Made by a program: the position numbers and the translations under genes | Assembly (NCBI RefSeq): GCF_029581195.1 | Contig: NZ_CP120737.1 | Location: 2,232,001 to 2,296,000, forward strand | Direction: 5' to 3' | Length of the DNA stretch: 64,000 nucleotides | Source: Solwaraspora sp. WMMD791 | GTDB taxonomy: Bacteria; Actinomycetota; Actinomycetes; Mycobacteriales; Micromonosporaceae | Shown here: positions 27,266-36,510 of the stretch, piece by piece | How positions within the stretch are numbered: position 1 is the first letter of the stretch | Layout of the letters: each line of letters opens with the position of its first letter | The notes under the pieces: model-generated | What the model was told of the DNA's origin: nothing | Seen by the model: the letters and a program-made list of their open reading frames with translations, nothing else | Databases searched by the model: none

Positions 27266-28093
27266 TCAACCCTTCGTCGCGCCAGCGGCCACGCCGTCGG
27301 CGATCTGCCGCTGCAGAAAGAGATAGATCACCAGTACGGGAACCGCGGCGATCAGGACTCCGGAGGCGAAGGTGGGGATGTCGTCGGAGTACTGGCCGCG
27401 CAGTGCGGTGACTCCCACCATGAGTGTGCGGTTCTCGGCCGACGGCATCAGCAGCAGCGCGATGAGCACGTCGTTCCAGCAGAACAGGGCGTCGAGAATG
27501 CCGACCGACAGCAACGCCGGCCGACCCAGCGGCAGCATGATCCTGCGGTACACGCCGTACGCGCTGTTCCCGTCGATTCGGGCCGCGTCGACGATCTCCA
27601 CCGGAATGGTCCGGTAGTAGCTGGTCATGAGGAACACCGTGAACGGCAGGAACTGGGCCACGTAGGCGAGCACCAGCCCGGGATAGGTGTCGATGAGGCC
27701 GAGGTCGGCCATGGTCCGGGCGATCGGCACCATGATCACCTGGAAGGGAACGAAGAGCGCCGCCAGGCAGCCCAGGAAGATCACCGACGATCCCCGGAAC
27801 CGGATCTGGCTCAGCGCGAACCCCGCCATCGATCCGACGAGCAGGAGCAGGAGCACCGAACAGGTCACGACGAGCAGGGAGTTGGCGAAGTACCGGCCCA
27901 TCCCGACGGAGTTCCAGGCGGTGCCGAGGTTCTCCCAGCGCACCGCGTCGGCGAGGGAGAACCGGTCGAGGACGTACTCGCGCCGGGTCTTCGACGCGAC
28001 GTTCGCGGTGAAGAACAGCGGGTAGACCGTCGCCAGCGCGAGCAGGGTCATCGGGACGGCGACCACCCACCCGACGACCCACCGGCGGCCCAT
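27266..28093 (-). CDS. sugar ABC transporter permease (MalG type)
   Basis: A 275-aa inner membrane protein with six predicted helices and the binding-protein-dependent EAA-type loop EIVDAARIDGNSAYGVYRRI, which docks on the ATPase. The length and the order of helices match MalG-type (CUT1) permeases. With the partner permease and binding protein upstream it should import a mono- or oligosaccharide. No ATPase gene is in the operon; a shared MsmK-like ATPase elsewhere is expected, as is usual in Streptomyces relatives. Its start codon shares one base with the stop of the preceding permease gene. Confidence 0.9.
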   Translation of the reverse strand: MGRRWVVGWVVAVPMTLLALATVYPLFFTANVASKTRREYVLDRFSLADAVRWENLGTAWNSVGMGRYFANSLLVVTCSVLLLLLVGSMAGFALSQIRFRGSSVIFLGCLAALFVPFQVIMVPIARTMADLGLIDTYPGLVLAYVAQFLPFTVFLMTSYYRTIPVEIVDAARIDGNSAYGVYRRIMLPLGRPALLSVGILDALFCWNDVLIALLLMPSAENRTLMVGVTALRGQYSDDIPTFASGVLIAAVPVLVIYLFLQRQIADGVAAGATKG

Positions 28094-29031
28094 CAGTCCT
28101 GCCTTCCCGCGCGCCGCAGCAGGCTGATCTGCGCCAGCCCCACGACGAGCATGACGGCGAACAGGACCGTCGACGCGGCCGACGCGAGGGCGGGACGGTT
28201 CATCTGTCCCTGCTGAATCCAGATGTAGTACTCCGGCAGGTACGTCGAACCCTCCGGGCCGCCGCTGGTCATCACGTACAGCAGCCCGAACATGGACGTC
28301 AGCATCCCGATCATGGTGGTGACGAAGACGAACTGGATCGTCCGGATCAGGCTGGGGACGATCACGTGCCGGATGGTCTGCGGCAGCGACGCGCCGTCCA
28401 CCCGGGCGGCGTCCAGCAGCGCACCGTCCAGGGTGGCGAATCCGGCGAGGAACACCACCAGCGCCATCCCGAACGTCGCCCAGACGTGTACGCCGACGAC
28501 CGCGAACATGGCCACCGCCGGGTCGCCGAGCCAGTCGACCGGCCCCAGGCCCACCGTCGCCAGGGCGGCGTTGAGCGGGCCGTCGAAGGCGAGCAGAAGG
28601 TTGAAGATCGCACCGACGATGACCGGCGAGAGCACCGCCGGGAAGAAGTAGACGCTGCGGTACCAGCGGTGTCCGGGAACCCGCAGGTAGATGAAGGTCG
28701 CGATCAGGCCCGGGACCGCCACGGCCACCGGCAGGAGCAGCACCAGCAGCCCCACGTTGCCCAGTGCCTGCTGGAACAGCGGGTCACCGAACAACTCGAG
28801 GTAGTTGTCGAGGCCGACCGCCGTACCGTCGCGGTCGCCGTCGCCGGTGAAGGAGAAGTTGACCCCCAGCAGGAGCGGCCACAACCGCAGCACGACGATG
28901 ACGAGCACCGCCGGGGCCACCAGGACGTACGGGGCGAGGCGTTCGGCGCGTCGGCCGGCGGACCACCGCTGGTCGGCGCGCCGGCCGGCGGACCGCCGTC
29001 GGAGCACCGGCGGGGACTCGGTGATCGACAC
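28093..29031 (-). CDS. sugar ABC transporter permease (MalF type)
   Basis: A 312-aa permease with six predicted helices and the loop LLDAARVDGASLPQTIRHV. It has a longer N-terminal cytoplasmic part than its partner, with two imperfect SAGRRA repeats. It is the MalF-type subunit of a CUT1 importer. The GTG start at 29031 lies 3 bp from the stop of the binding-protein gene, so the two are co-transcribed. Confidence 0.9.
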   Translation of the reverse strand: MSITESPPVLRRRSAGRRADQRWSAGRRAERLAPYVLVAPAVLVIVVLRLWPLLLGVNFSFTGDGDRDGTAVGLDNYLELFGDPLFQQALGNVGLLVLLLPVAVAVPGLIATFIYLRVPGHRWYRSVYFFPAVLSPVIVGAIFNLLLAFDGPLNAALATVGLGPVDWLGDPAVAMFAVVGVHVWATFGMALVVFLAGFATLDGALLDAARVDGASLPQTIRHVIVPSLIRTIQFVFVTTMIGMLTSMFGLLYVMTSGGPEGSTYLPEYYIWIQQGQMNRPALASAASTVLFAVMLVVGLAQISLLRRAGRQD

Positions 29032-29034
29032 GGC

Positions 29035-30303
29035 TCAGCCCACGTGGTCGGAGTCAGCCAACTGCCGTACGGCATCGTCCACGGTGACCGAGCCGCTGAG
29101 TAGTTGCTGGGAGAGTCTTCCCATCAGGTCCAGGGTCTTCGAGGAGAGCGCGACGTGCAGGGCGGCCTTCCCGGAGTCGAGCTGCGGCACGATCGTGGCG
29201 ACGGCCGGTCCGCTGCGGGAGACGTCGATCGTGGTGTCCGAGGCGATGGCGCCGGCCTCCTGGTAGAAGGCGGTCAGGGCCTCGGTCGAGGTCAGGGAGC
29301 GCACCAGGTCCGCCGCGACCTGGGGGTCGGCCGTCCACCTGGCGACCGCGTAGCCGATGCCGCCGTCGTAGGGCAGGCTCGCGACGGCGCCGGTGGTGGC
29401 GACCGGGGCCGCCATGACGCCGAGGGTGTCGGGTGCCAGGAACTCGCTGAAGTCCTTCCAGTGCCCCACGTCGGACATCAGTCCGATCACGTGCGCGGCC
29501 TCACCGGACTGGAACAGCGCGAACGCGTCGTTGAACATCGCGGTCGAGTTGGCGCCGTCGTTGTTCAGCCCTTTGTCGCCGGCCTCTTTCCACAGTTGGA
29601 AGATCCGTTTGACGTTGGGCGATTCCCAGTCACGCTTTCCGTCGATCCAGGCGTCGTACTCGTCGGGGGTGAGGATCCCCGACGCGAGGCCGGACAGGAA
29701 GAACTGGATGCCGAAACCTTCCTTGTTGCCGAGGGCGAAGCATTTCGCGCCGGTCGCCCCGGTGATCGTCGCGCAGTCGTCGACGAACTGGTCCCAGGTC
29801 GTGGCCGGTGCCGCCGGATCGAGCCCGGCCGCCTCGTAGAGCGCCTTGTTGTAGTAGATCGGATGGCCCTGCAACGTCACCGGCGCGGCGTATGTCCGGC
29901 CGTCCTTGGTGAACGCCTCCCAACCCGCCAGGCGCTGCCGGTCGTCGGCCACGAACTCGTCGAGTGGCAGGAGCGCGTCGACGCGGTCGCGGATCTGGCC
30001 GCCTCCGTTGAAGAGAACGACATCGGGCCCTTTGCCGGCCTGGATGGCCGCGCCGAGCAGGGTGTAGTACTGGTCGAAAGGCTGCGCGACGAACTCGACG
30101 GTGACGTCCGGGTGGGTGCGGGCGAAGTCGGCCTTCGCCTTGTCGATGTAGGCGGCGGACGCGGGGTCGCCGGACTTCCAGTCCCAGACCACCAGTGTGT
30201 CGTCCGAGCCGCCGGACGGGGAGCGCGATCCCGTGGCGCTCCCACAGCCGGCCAGGGCCAGACCCGCGACGAGGGCGACCGACACCGCAGTTCGGTACTT
30301 CAT
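29035..30303 (-). CDS. sugar-binding lipoprotein of ABC importer
   Basis: A 422-aa family 1 solute-binding protein. The signal peptide ends in the lipobox LAGC (about 17-20). The mature part has the family landmarks LVVWDWKSGDPASAAYIDKA, GPDVVLFNGGGQIRD and LPYDGGIGYAV. It captures the sugar outside the cell for the two permeases encoded downstream. It is the first gene of the seven-gene catabolic operon and is divergent from the GntR regulator gene, with 150 bp holding the shared control region. Confidence 0.9.
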   Translation of the reverse strand: MKYRTAVSVALVAGLALAGCGSATGSRSPSGGSDDTLVVWDWKSGDPASAAYIDKAKADFARTHPDVTVEFVAQPFDQYYTLLGAAIQAGKGPDVVLFNGGGQIRDRVDALLPLDEFVADDRQRLAGWEAFTKDGRTYAAPVTLQGHPIYYNKALYEAAGLDPAAPATTWDQFVDDCATITGATGAKCFALGNKEGFGIQFFLSGLASGILTPDEYDAWIDGKRDWESPNVKRIFQLWKEAGDKGLNNDGANSTAMFNDAFALFQSGEAAHVIGLMSDVGHWKDFSEFLAPDTLGVMAAPVATTGAVASLPYDGGIGYAVARWTADPQVAADLVRSLTSTEALTAFYQEAGAIASDTTIDVSRSGPAVATIVPQLDSGKAALHVALSSKTLDLMGRLSQQLLSGSVTVDDAVRQLADSDHVG

Positions 30304-30375
30304 CGCTGCTCACTTTCGAAGAGGGGGCCGGGACGAAACCGGTCTTCGGGCGAGATAGATTTACATGAACGTAAC

Positions 30376-30395
30376 TCGTATGACGTGTGACGTCA
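30376..30395. promoter_or_regulatory. putative GntR/FadR operator
   Basis: TCGTATGACGT (30376-30386) fits the NNGTNNNACNN core recognised by FadR-type GntR proteins, and TGACGTCA (30388-30395) is a perfect palindrome beside it. Both lie in the divergent region between the importer operon and the regulator gene. Confidence 0.45.
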
Positions 30396-30453
30396 AGGGG
30401 TGGACGTACACTGACCACGGAGGTCGTGGGACGGCGACCACCCGGAGGGAACC

Positions 30454-31224
30454 ATGACGGCAACGCAGCAGACCGCGCCGAACGCTTCGACACCCCCGGC
30501 CTGGACGCGACGACCAGCCAATCTCGCCACGGCGGTCACCGCCGAACTGGTGGAACGCATCGTTCGCGGGGTGCACCCGTCGGGCACGACACTGCCCGCC
30601 GAACCGGTCCTCTGCGAGACCTTCTCGGTCAGCCGGACCGTCGTCCGGGAGGCCGTGAAGATCCTTCAGGAGAAAGGGCTGGTGCAGATCCGCCAGGGCA
30701 GCGGCACCATCGTCACCCCGGCGTCGATGTGGGACATGCTCGACGAACACGTCCTCGCGGCGACCATCGCCGAGGACGACAGCCTGTCGATCCTCGACGA
30801 TCTCGTCGTCACCCGACGCGTACTGGAGTCGGACATGGCCAACGTCGCCGCCCGGCTGGCCGATCAGAACACCATCGATCGGCTACGCGGCCTGGTCGAG
30901 CGGATGGACGAACTCGTCGACGACCACGTCACCTACCACGACCATGACCGGGCCTTCCACGACACGATCATGCAGGCGTCCGGCAATCGCATCGCCCGTG
31001 GCGTCATCCGGGCGTTGGAGAGCCAGGTCGTCAACACCGCTCGGTACATGGGCCGGACCGAACGGTCGCTCTGCGTGGCCTCCAACCGCGGCCACCGACG
31101 AATCTACGAACGCATCGCCGCACACGACCCGGACGGCGCCGCCGCGGCGATGTTCACCCACATCACCGAAGCCTGGCTCGTGCGCCGCAGCGGCCCGGGC
31201 AAACCCGTACGCCTCACGCGGTGA
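30454..31224 (+). CDS. GntR-family regulator, FadR/FCD subfamily
   Basis: A 256-aa repressor. The winged helix domain lies at about 22-95 (TLPAEPVLCETFSVSRTVVREAVKIL) and the all-helical FCD ligand domain at about 105-245, with likely metal or ligand residues in HDRAFHDTIMQASGN and in GHRRIYERI. Members usually sense sugar acids or other carboxylates. Its divergent place next to the importer and dehydratase operon suggests that it represses that operon and itself until the pathway intermediate appears. GGAGGG precedes the ATG. Confidence 0.88.
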   Translation: MTATQQTAPNASTPPAWTRRPANLATAVTAELVERIVRGVHPSGTTLPAEPVLCETFSVSRTVVREAVKILQEKGLVQIRQGSGTIVTPASMWDMLDEHVLAATIAEDDSLSILDDLVVTRRVLESDMANVAARLADQNTIDRLRGLVERMDELVDDHVTYHDHDRAFHDTIMQASGNRIARGVIRALESQVVNTARYMGRTERSLCVASNRGHRRIYERIAAHDPDGAAAAMFTHITEAWLVRRSGPGKPVRLTR

Positions 31225-31287
31225 GGTCCCCACGCCGGGTCGCGTATCCGCCCACCGCACGGCCGGAGAACCCACGAAAGGACTGCG

Positions 31288-31605
31288 ATGAGCGACGAGT
31301 TGAGCCCGTTCATCCGCGACGGCCGCCTGATCTCGATGCCGGCGCGGCAGGCGCGGCGCCGCGCGGTGCTGACGCATATCGTCGAGGCGTGTTTCGACCG
31401 TGACATCGTCTACGACGAGCCGGCGGTCGACGAGTTGCTGCGTCACTGGTGCGACGGCGGCGACGTCGACCACGTCACTGTCCGCCGCTACCTGGTCGAG
31501 ACCGAGTTGCTGACCCGCGCCGACGGTCGGTACTGCCGCAACGCGCTGGCGTTGCCGTACCCGAACGCCGCCGAGCGGTACGTGGAATCGATGGGCCTGC
31601 GCTGA
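31288..31605 (+). CDS. DUF2087 domain protein
   Basis: A 105-aa protein with the DUF2087 pattern: FIRDGRLISMPA, a VLTHIVEACFDRD helix, ydEpaVDELL and RRYLVETELLTRADGRY. This is a small helical, winged-helix-like domain often found with helix-turn-helix proteins. Its function is unknown. AAAGGA precedes the ATG. It follows the GntR gene by 63 bp and may share its transcript. Confidence 0.8.
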   Translation: MSDELSPFIRDGRLISMPARQARRRAVLTHIVEACFDRDIVYDEPAVDELLRHWCDGGDVDHVTVRRYLVETELLTRADGRYCRNALALPYPNAAERYVESMGLR

Positions 31606-31609
31606 CACG

Positions 31610-32650
31610 TCAGCCCCCGTTCACCGCGATGATCCGGTCGATCAGCCCGCCACCGGGGAAGTCCAGCATCAACAGCCCGGTACGGTGTACCGGCGGATGC
31701 ACCTCGGGGCCCTCGTTGAGGTAGATCAGCAGGAACGGGTCGACCCCCTGCACACCGAGCGCGCCGCCAGCCACCGCCGCCGGAGTGGCAAAGACACTGG
31801 AGCCGCTGGCGAAGTTGACGTACAGCTTGGTGGGGTCACCGGCGCTGGTGGCGTCGAGGTGCCGGCGGACCTGGTCGCGTTTGGTCGCGATCGCCCCGAC
31901 GTTCGGTACGTCGTACTCGTCCTGCACGTAGGTCGACGAGCCGTGTCCCCAGTCGGCGAACTGGGCGAGCCCGTACTGGCCGTACCGACCGCCGCGCGGA
32001 CCGTGCGCCACGGCCAGGACGACCCGGCCACGGACCGCGCCCAGCGTCGGGGTGGCGGCGGCGGTCGACCGGTTCACCGACGGCGCCCAGAACAGCCCCG
32101 GTCGGGCGTCGCGGTAGCGGTCGAAGATGTCCGGGAAGGCGAGCTGGCCGGTCGCGTCCGCACAGGAGCCGAACTCGCCGGTGCACTCGTGCTTGAGCCG
32201 CATGACCACGGTCTCGCTGGGCCGCTGGCCGAGGAACCCGCCGAGCACCCGCAGCACGTCGTCGAAGTTGGCCTGCTGGTAGACGGCGCCATGATGGACG
32301 GTGAAAGTGTTGCCGGCGTTGATCCGTACCCGGATGTCGACCACCCGGATGCCGGCGTCGAGCTGGGCGGTGAGGGTGGCCGCGCTGTTGCCGTGGTTCT
32401 CCTGGGTCTGGGTCCAGGCACCGCCGTGGATGGACAGGCTCTGGTGGGTGCCGGGCAGCGACAGCGCCGCCAGGTTGGTACCGTCGGGCACTCGACGCAG
32501 CCAGTCCGGGTTGCTGGCGGTACGCAGCGTGCGGTAGCTGGCGTCGGCGGCGAGCGCCGGGGCGGGCAGGGCGACGACCGCGACGGTGGCGGCGAGCAGG
32601 GACGCGGCGAGCCCGGCGACGGCACGTCGCCAACGGGCCGGAGACACCAT
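31610..32650 (-). CDS. secreted PI-PLC-like phosphodiesterase
   Basis: A 346-aa secreted protein. Signal peptide about 1-35, then the X-domain TIM barrel of phosphatidylinositol-specific phospholipase C. The two catalytic His are in LPGTHQS and FTVHHG, with the supporting VVDIRVR strand between them. It should cleave phosphoinositides or GPI-like lipids outside the cell; bacterial forms act without calcium. It is 48 bp downstream of the ABC exporter genes on the same strand, so read-through is possible, but there is no obvious functional link. Confidence 0.85.
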   Translation of the reverse strand: MVSPARWRRAVAGLAASLLAATVAVVALPAPALAADASYRTLRTASNPDWLRRVPDGTNLAALSLPGTHQSLSIHGGAWTQTQENHGNSAATLTAQLDAGIRVVDIRVRINAGNTFTVHHGAVYQQANFDDVLRVLGGFLGQRPSETVVMRLKHECTGEFGSCADATGQLAFPDIFDRYRDARPGLFWAPSVNRSTAAATPTLGAVRGRVVLAVAHGPRGGRYGQYGLAQFADWGHGSSTYVQDEYDVPNVGAIATKRDQVRRHLDATSAGDPTKLYVNFASGSSVFATPAAVAGGALGVQGVDPFLLIYLNEGPEVHPPVHRTGLLMLDFPGGGLIDRIIAVNGG

Positions 32651-32698
32651 GGCAGGAAATATAGATCAATCCATACGTCGACACTACTGGTCGGTCAC

Positions 32699-33544
32699 TC
32701 AGTTGCCGGCCGACTCGTAGCGGCGCAGCCCGGCGCGGAAGACCAGCGCCGCCACCGCCACGCAGTAGGCGGCGACCAGCGGGGTCAGCCAGCCCAGCCA
32801 GGCCGGGCCCACCCCGACCCGGTCGCCGGTGCCGTCACCGAGGACCGCGCTGGCCGGGAAGAAGCTGACGAACGCGAACGGCAACCCGACGACCAGCACC
32901 AGCCGTACCCCGAACGTGTAGACCGACACCGGGTAGCGGGCCAGGTCGCCGATCTGATGCACCGCGTACGCGAAGATCGAATGGGGACTCTGCATCCAGA
33001 ACGCCGACGAGTTGGTGGCCAGGTTGATCGACAGCTTGATCGCCATGCCGCTGGCGAACAGTCCCAGCCCGCCGAGCACCAGCGCCGGCGACCAGGCGAC
33101 GTCGACGCGCCACAACGCCCAACCGAACATCGCCCCACCGGTCACCAGGTTGCCCAGCCCGTTGATGCCGACGTCGTCGCTGAGCACCTGCAGCACCACC
33201 GGGTACGGCCGGACCAGCTTGTAGTCCAGCTCCCCCTTGTTGACCAGCCACGGCAGCCGCCACATGCCCTCGAACAGCAGCGGCCCGACCGCGTCGGAGA
33301 GCACCACGACCGAGTAGATCAGCACCACCTCGGCGAAGGTCCAGCCGTTGACCTGCGGCACCCGGGAGAAGACCGCGCCGAGAAAGGCCAGGCCGACCAG
33401 CTGGGTCAACGCCGAACCGGCGACCAAAATCCAGAAGTCGGCCTCGTACTCCAGGGTGGCCCGCAGGTGGGCGCCGAGGCTGCGTCGGTAGAGCCGCACA
33501 CCCCGGCGCAGGCCGGTCCGGCTCGGGCCGGTACGCGGTCGCAT
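32699..33544 (-). CDS. ABC-2 permease (DUF990 type), subunit 1
   Basis: A 281-aa membrane protein with six predicted helices and an Arg-rich N-terminus (LRRGVRLYRRSLGAHLRATLEYE). It matches the DUF990/ABC-2 permease group that works as a pair with a second permease and one ATPase. All three genes are here in the order ATPase, permease, permease. The substrate is unknown; such trios often export antibiotics or lipids. Its start lies 2 bp after the stop of the second permease. Confidence 0.85.
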   Translation of the reverse strand: MRPRTGPSRTGLRRGVRLYRRSLGAHLRATLEYEADFWILVAGSALTQLVGLAFLGAVFSRVPQVNGWTFAEVVLIYSVVVLSDAVGPLLFEGMWRLPWLVNKGELDYKLVRPYPVVLQVLSDDVGINGLGNLVTGGAMFGWALWRVDVAWSPALVLGGLGLFASGMAIKLSINLATNSSAFWMQSPHSIFAYAVHQIGDLARYPVSVYTFGVRLVLVVGLPFAFVSFFPASAVLGDGTGDRVGVGPAWLGWLTPLVAAYCVAVAALVFRAGLRRYESAGN

Positions 33545-33546
33545 GA

Positions 33547-34374
33547 TCAACCCCCGTGTACGGTCAGTTGGCGCACTGCCGTCCGCCAGGCCAGCCGGGC
33601 ACCCCACCACAGGGCCACCGTCCACACCGCCTGGATGCCGATCAGCCGCCACGCGTCGGCCCCGGTCGCCTGCCCGAGGTAGATCGTCGCCGGGGTGAAG
33701 GTCATCCCGGCGAACGGCAGCACCGCCGCGATCGCCTGCAACCAGCCGGGCAGCAGCGTCAACGGCACCAGGGAACCGGAGAACAGGTTGGTGATCGCCT
33801 GCCGGGCCAACGACACCCCGAAGATGTTCTGCGTCCAGAAGCAGAGCAACGCCGTCAGGTAGACGGTCGTGAACCGCAGCGGCAGCACCAGCGCGGCGCT
33901 GACCGCGAACAGCGCCGCCTGCCCCGGCGACGGCACCGGGACCGGCCCGGTGACCGCCAGCACCACCGCACACACCACCAACGAGAAGGCGACCTCGACG
34001 ACGGCGACACCGACCGTCTCGGCGAACCGGGCCCGCTGGTAGTCGACCGGCCGGGTCAGATCGACCGCGACCATCCCGTCGCGGATCCGGGCGGCCATGT
34101 CCCAGTCACCGAACGACATCAACGCCCCGGTGACGTAGGCGATCAGCAGGTACGCCTTCATCTGCGGCCAGGTGAACCCGCCGATGCTGGTCCCGGAGCC
34201 GAGCAGCACCGCCCAGATCGACAGCATGGCGAGCAGTTGCAGCAGCACCCCGGCCATGCCGAGGACGAAACTCAACGGGTACGCCAGGGTGCTGCGCGCC
34301 GCCACCCGGGCCAACGCCCGGTACGGGCGGACCAGCGCCGGCCGGGTCGGCGTACCGGCCCCGAGGGTGGTCAC
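33547..34374 (-). CDS. ABC-2 permease (DUF990 type), subunit 2
   Basis: A 275-aa membrane protein with six predicted helices, beginning at a GTG that overlaps the ATPase gene by 4 bp. It contains DWDMAARIRDGMVAVDLTRP, a conserved loop of this permease group. It forms the exporter with the permease encoded next and the ATPase encoded before it. Confidence 0.85.
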   Translation of the reverse strand: MTTLGAGTPTRPALVRPYRALARVAARSTLAYPLSFVLGMAGVLLQLLAMLSIWAVLLGSGTSIGGFTWPQMKAYLLIAYVTGALMSFGDWDMAARIRDGMVAVDLTRPVDYQRARFAETVGVAVVEVAFSLVVCAVVLAVTGPVPVPSPGQAALFAVSAALVLPLRFTTVYLTALLCFWTQNIFGVSLARQAITNLFSGSLVPLTLLPGWLQAIAAVLPFAGMTFTPATIYLGQATGADAWRLIGIQAVWTVALWWGARLAWRTAVRQLTVHGG

Positions 34375-35381
34375 GGGGCCGGCTCCAGGCGCAGCTCACC
34401 GGCGTACACCTTGCGGACCACGTCCTCGATGGCCGGCTCGTCGATGCGCAGGTCGCGTACCTCGGACACCGCCGACACGGCCGCGATCACCTGGCCGGCG
34501 GTGACCACGAACCGGTCGAACCGGACGGTGAACTCCCCCGGCGTCTGGCCCGCCGTCACCTCGACGCCGGGCAGCGCGGCGGTGACCGCGCCGTACGGCA
34601 ACGGGTCGGCCAGGTGCAGGTGCATCGACCGGTGCCGGGCGAACTGGTCCTTCACCCCGGTCAGCGGCCCGTCGTAGATGATCCGCCCCTGGTCGATGAT
34701 CACGATCCGCTGGCAGACGTCCTCGATGTCGCCGAGGTCGTGGGTGGTCAGGATCAGCGTGGTGCCGTCGGCGCGCAGCTCCCGCAGGAACGCCCGGACC
34801 CGGTCCTTGACGGCGATGTCCAGCCCGATGGTCGGCTCGTCGAGGTAGACCACCCGGGGCCGGTGCAGCAGCGCGGCGGCCAGATCGGCGCGCATCCGCT
34901 GACCGAGGGAGAGTTTGCGGGCCACCACCGGCAGCAGCTCGCCGAGGCCGAGGACGTCGTCGAAGCGCGCCAACTGCTCGCGGTAGGTGGCGGCGTCGAG
35001 GTCGTACAGGTCGCGCAGCAGGGCCAGGGACTCGCGCACCGGCAGGTCCCACCACAGCTGGGTACGTTGACCGAACAGCACACCGATCTGCCGGGCGTTG
35101 GCGACCCGCTGCCGGTGCGGCACCACTCCACCGACGCGGACCTCCCCGGCGGTCGGCACCAGAATGCCGGCGAGCAGCTTCACGGTGGTCGACTTGCCGG
35201 CACCGTTCGGGCCGACGTACGCCACCGCCTCGCCCGCCTCGACCCGCAGGTTGATGCCGTCGACCGCGGCATGGTCGGAGAACCTCCGGGTGACCAGGTG
35301 TTTCAGTGCGCCGCGCAGACCCGGGTCCTTCACCGGCCGGCGGAACCGTTTGGTCAAACCATCAGCTTCGATGAAGGCCAT
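34371..35381 (-). CDS. ABC exporter ATPase
   Basis: A 336-aa ATP-binding protein of the ABC-2 class. Walker A is GPNGAGKST, the signature is LSLGQR, Walker B is VVYLDEPTIGLD, and the switch His is in LTTHDLGD. The C-terminal 80 residues form an extra regulatory domain. It powers the two DUF990 permeases. The start at 35381 (MAFIEADGLTKRF) is the normal start of the family; a longer frame to 35447 has no ribosome site. It is divergent from the EamA transporter gene. Confidence 0.9.
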   Translation of the reverse strand: MAFIEADGLTKRFRRPVKDPGLRGALKHLVTRRFSDHAAVDGINLRVEAGEAVAYVGPNGAGKSTTVKLLAGILVPTAGEVRVGGVVPHRQRVANARQIGVLFGQRTQLWWDLPVRESLALLRDLYDLDAATYREQLARFDDVLGLGELLPVVARKLSLGQRMRADLAAALLHRPRVVYLDEPTIGLDIAVKDRVRAFLRELRADGTTLILTTHDLGDIEDVCQRIVIIDQGRIIYDGPLTGVKDQFARHRSMHLHLADPLPYGAVTAALPGVEVTAGQTPGEFTVRFDRFVVTAGQVIAAVSAVSEVRDLRIDEPAIEDVVRKVYAGELRLEPAP

Positions 35382-35489
35382 ATGCGGATCGTGCCGTAGA
35401 CACCCGTCGGCCGCCCAGCGATTTTCCGCCCTTCGGTAAGGAGCCATACCCGCTGGGGCGCTGACATGTGCGGCGGTAGCCTCACCGGC

Positions 35490-36500
35490 GTGACAACTGC
35501 GTACCTGCGCCGGCCGTTGCTCGGCCTGGCCCTGGTCATCGGGGCCAGCGCCCTGTTCGCGATCAACGGCACCGTCTCGAAGCTGGTGCTGCGCGCCGGG
35601 CTGGACGCCCCGCAGCTGACCGTACTGCGGGCGGTCGGCGCGTTCGCCGGGCTGCTGGTGCTCAGCGTGGTGCTGCGACCCGGGGTGCGCCGGCTACGGG
35701 TACGTCGCCGCGAGGTGCCGCTGCTCGTCGCGTACGGCCTGACCGGGTTCTTCCTGGTGCCGATGCTCTACTTCGTGGCGATCGCCCGGCTCCCGGTCGG
35801 CATCGCCCTGCTGTTCGAGTACACCGCGCCGCTGATGGTGGCGCTGTGGGCGTGGGCGGTGCAGCGCCAGCAGGTGCGGTCACGGATCTGGGCCGGGCTG
35901 GGCCTGAGCCTGGTCGGGCTCGCCTGCGTCGCGCAGGTGTGGGGCGGGCTCACCCTCGACGCGCTCGGGGTGGCCGCCGGGCTCGGCGCGGCGGTGATGC
36001 TCGCCGCGTACTTCCTGATCGGTGCCCGTGGTGTGCGCGACCGCGACGCGCTGTCGCTGACCACCCTGGCGTTCGGCGCGTCGGCGGTCGCCGGGCTGGT
36101 CCTGCGCGGGGCCACCGCCGGGCTGGACGGCTGGCAGCCGCTGCTCACCCGCACCGACGGCGGCGTACCGGTCGCGCTGCTCTGCTGCTACGTGGTGGTC
36201 CTGGGCTCGATCGTGCCGTACCTGCTGATCACCGCCGCGCTGCGGCACCTGCCGGCCACCAGCGTCGGCATCGTCGCCATGCTCGAACCGGTGCTGGCAG
36301 CCGCGGTCGCCTGGCTGATCCTCGGCGCCGGCGAGGCGTTGACCCCGGTCCAGTTGGCCGGCGGCGCGCTGGTGACCGTCGGCGTCGTCCTGGCCGAGAC
36401 GGCCCGGCCCGGTGGTCCGCCGGCCACCCCGCCGGTGCCCGACGCCCCGCCACCGCCGCCGGTCGCCCGGGTCGGCGTAACGGGGCCGTCCGGCGGGTAA
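35490..36500 (+). CDS. EamA-family (DMT) transporter
   Basis: A 336-aa protein with ten predicted helices in two EamA repeats (about 10-145 and 155-295) and a Pro-rich tail. Members of this drug/metabolite transporter superfamily (RhaT/EamA) export amino acids or other metabolites; the substrate here is unknown. The GTG at 35490 is chosen because TAGCCT (35477-35482) lies 7 nt upstream and no ribosome site is present, which fits a leaderless start; an ATG at 35466 would add 8 residues upstream of that box. Confidence 0.85.
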   Translation: MTTAYLRRPLLGLALVIGASALFAINGTVSKLVLRAGLDAPQLTVLRAVGAFAGLLVLSVVLRPGVRRLRVRRREVPLLVAYGLTGFFLVPMLYFVAIARLPVGIALLFEYTAPLMVALWAWAVQRQQVRSRIWAGLGLSLVGLACVAQVWGGLTLDALGVAAGLGAAVMLAAYFLIGARGVRDRDALSLTTLAFGASAVAGLVLRGATAGLDGWQPLLTRTDGGVPVALLCCYVVVLGSIVPYLLITAALRHLPATSVGIVAMLEPVLAAAVAWLILGAGEALTPVQLAGGALVTVGVVLAETARPGGPPATPPVPDAPPPPPVARVGVTGPSGG

Positions 36501-36510
36501 GAGCGCCGGC

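Noticed and set aside
28955-29010. imperfect 30-bp repeat at the start of the MalF-type permease gene
   Set aside because: Two partial copies encoding SAGRRA; too short and diverged to report as a separate repeat.
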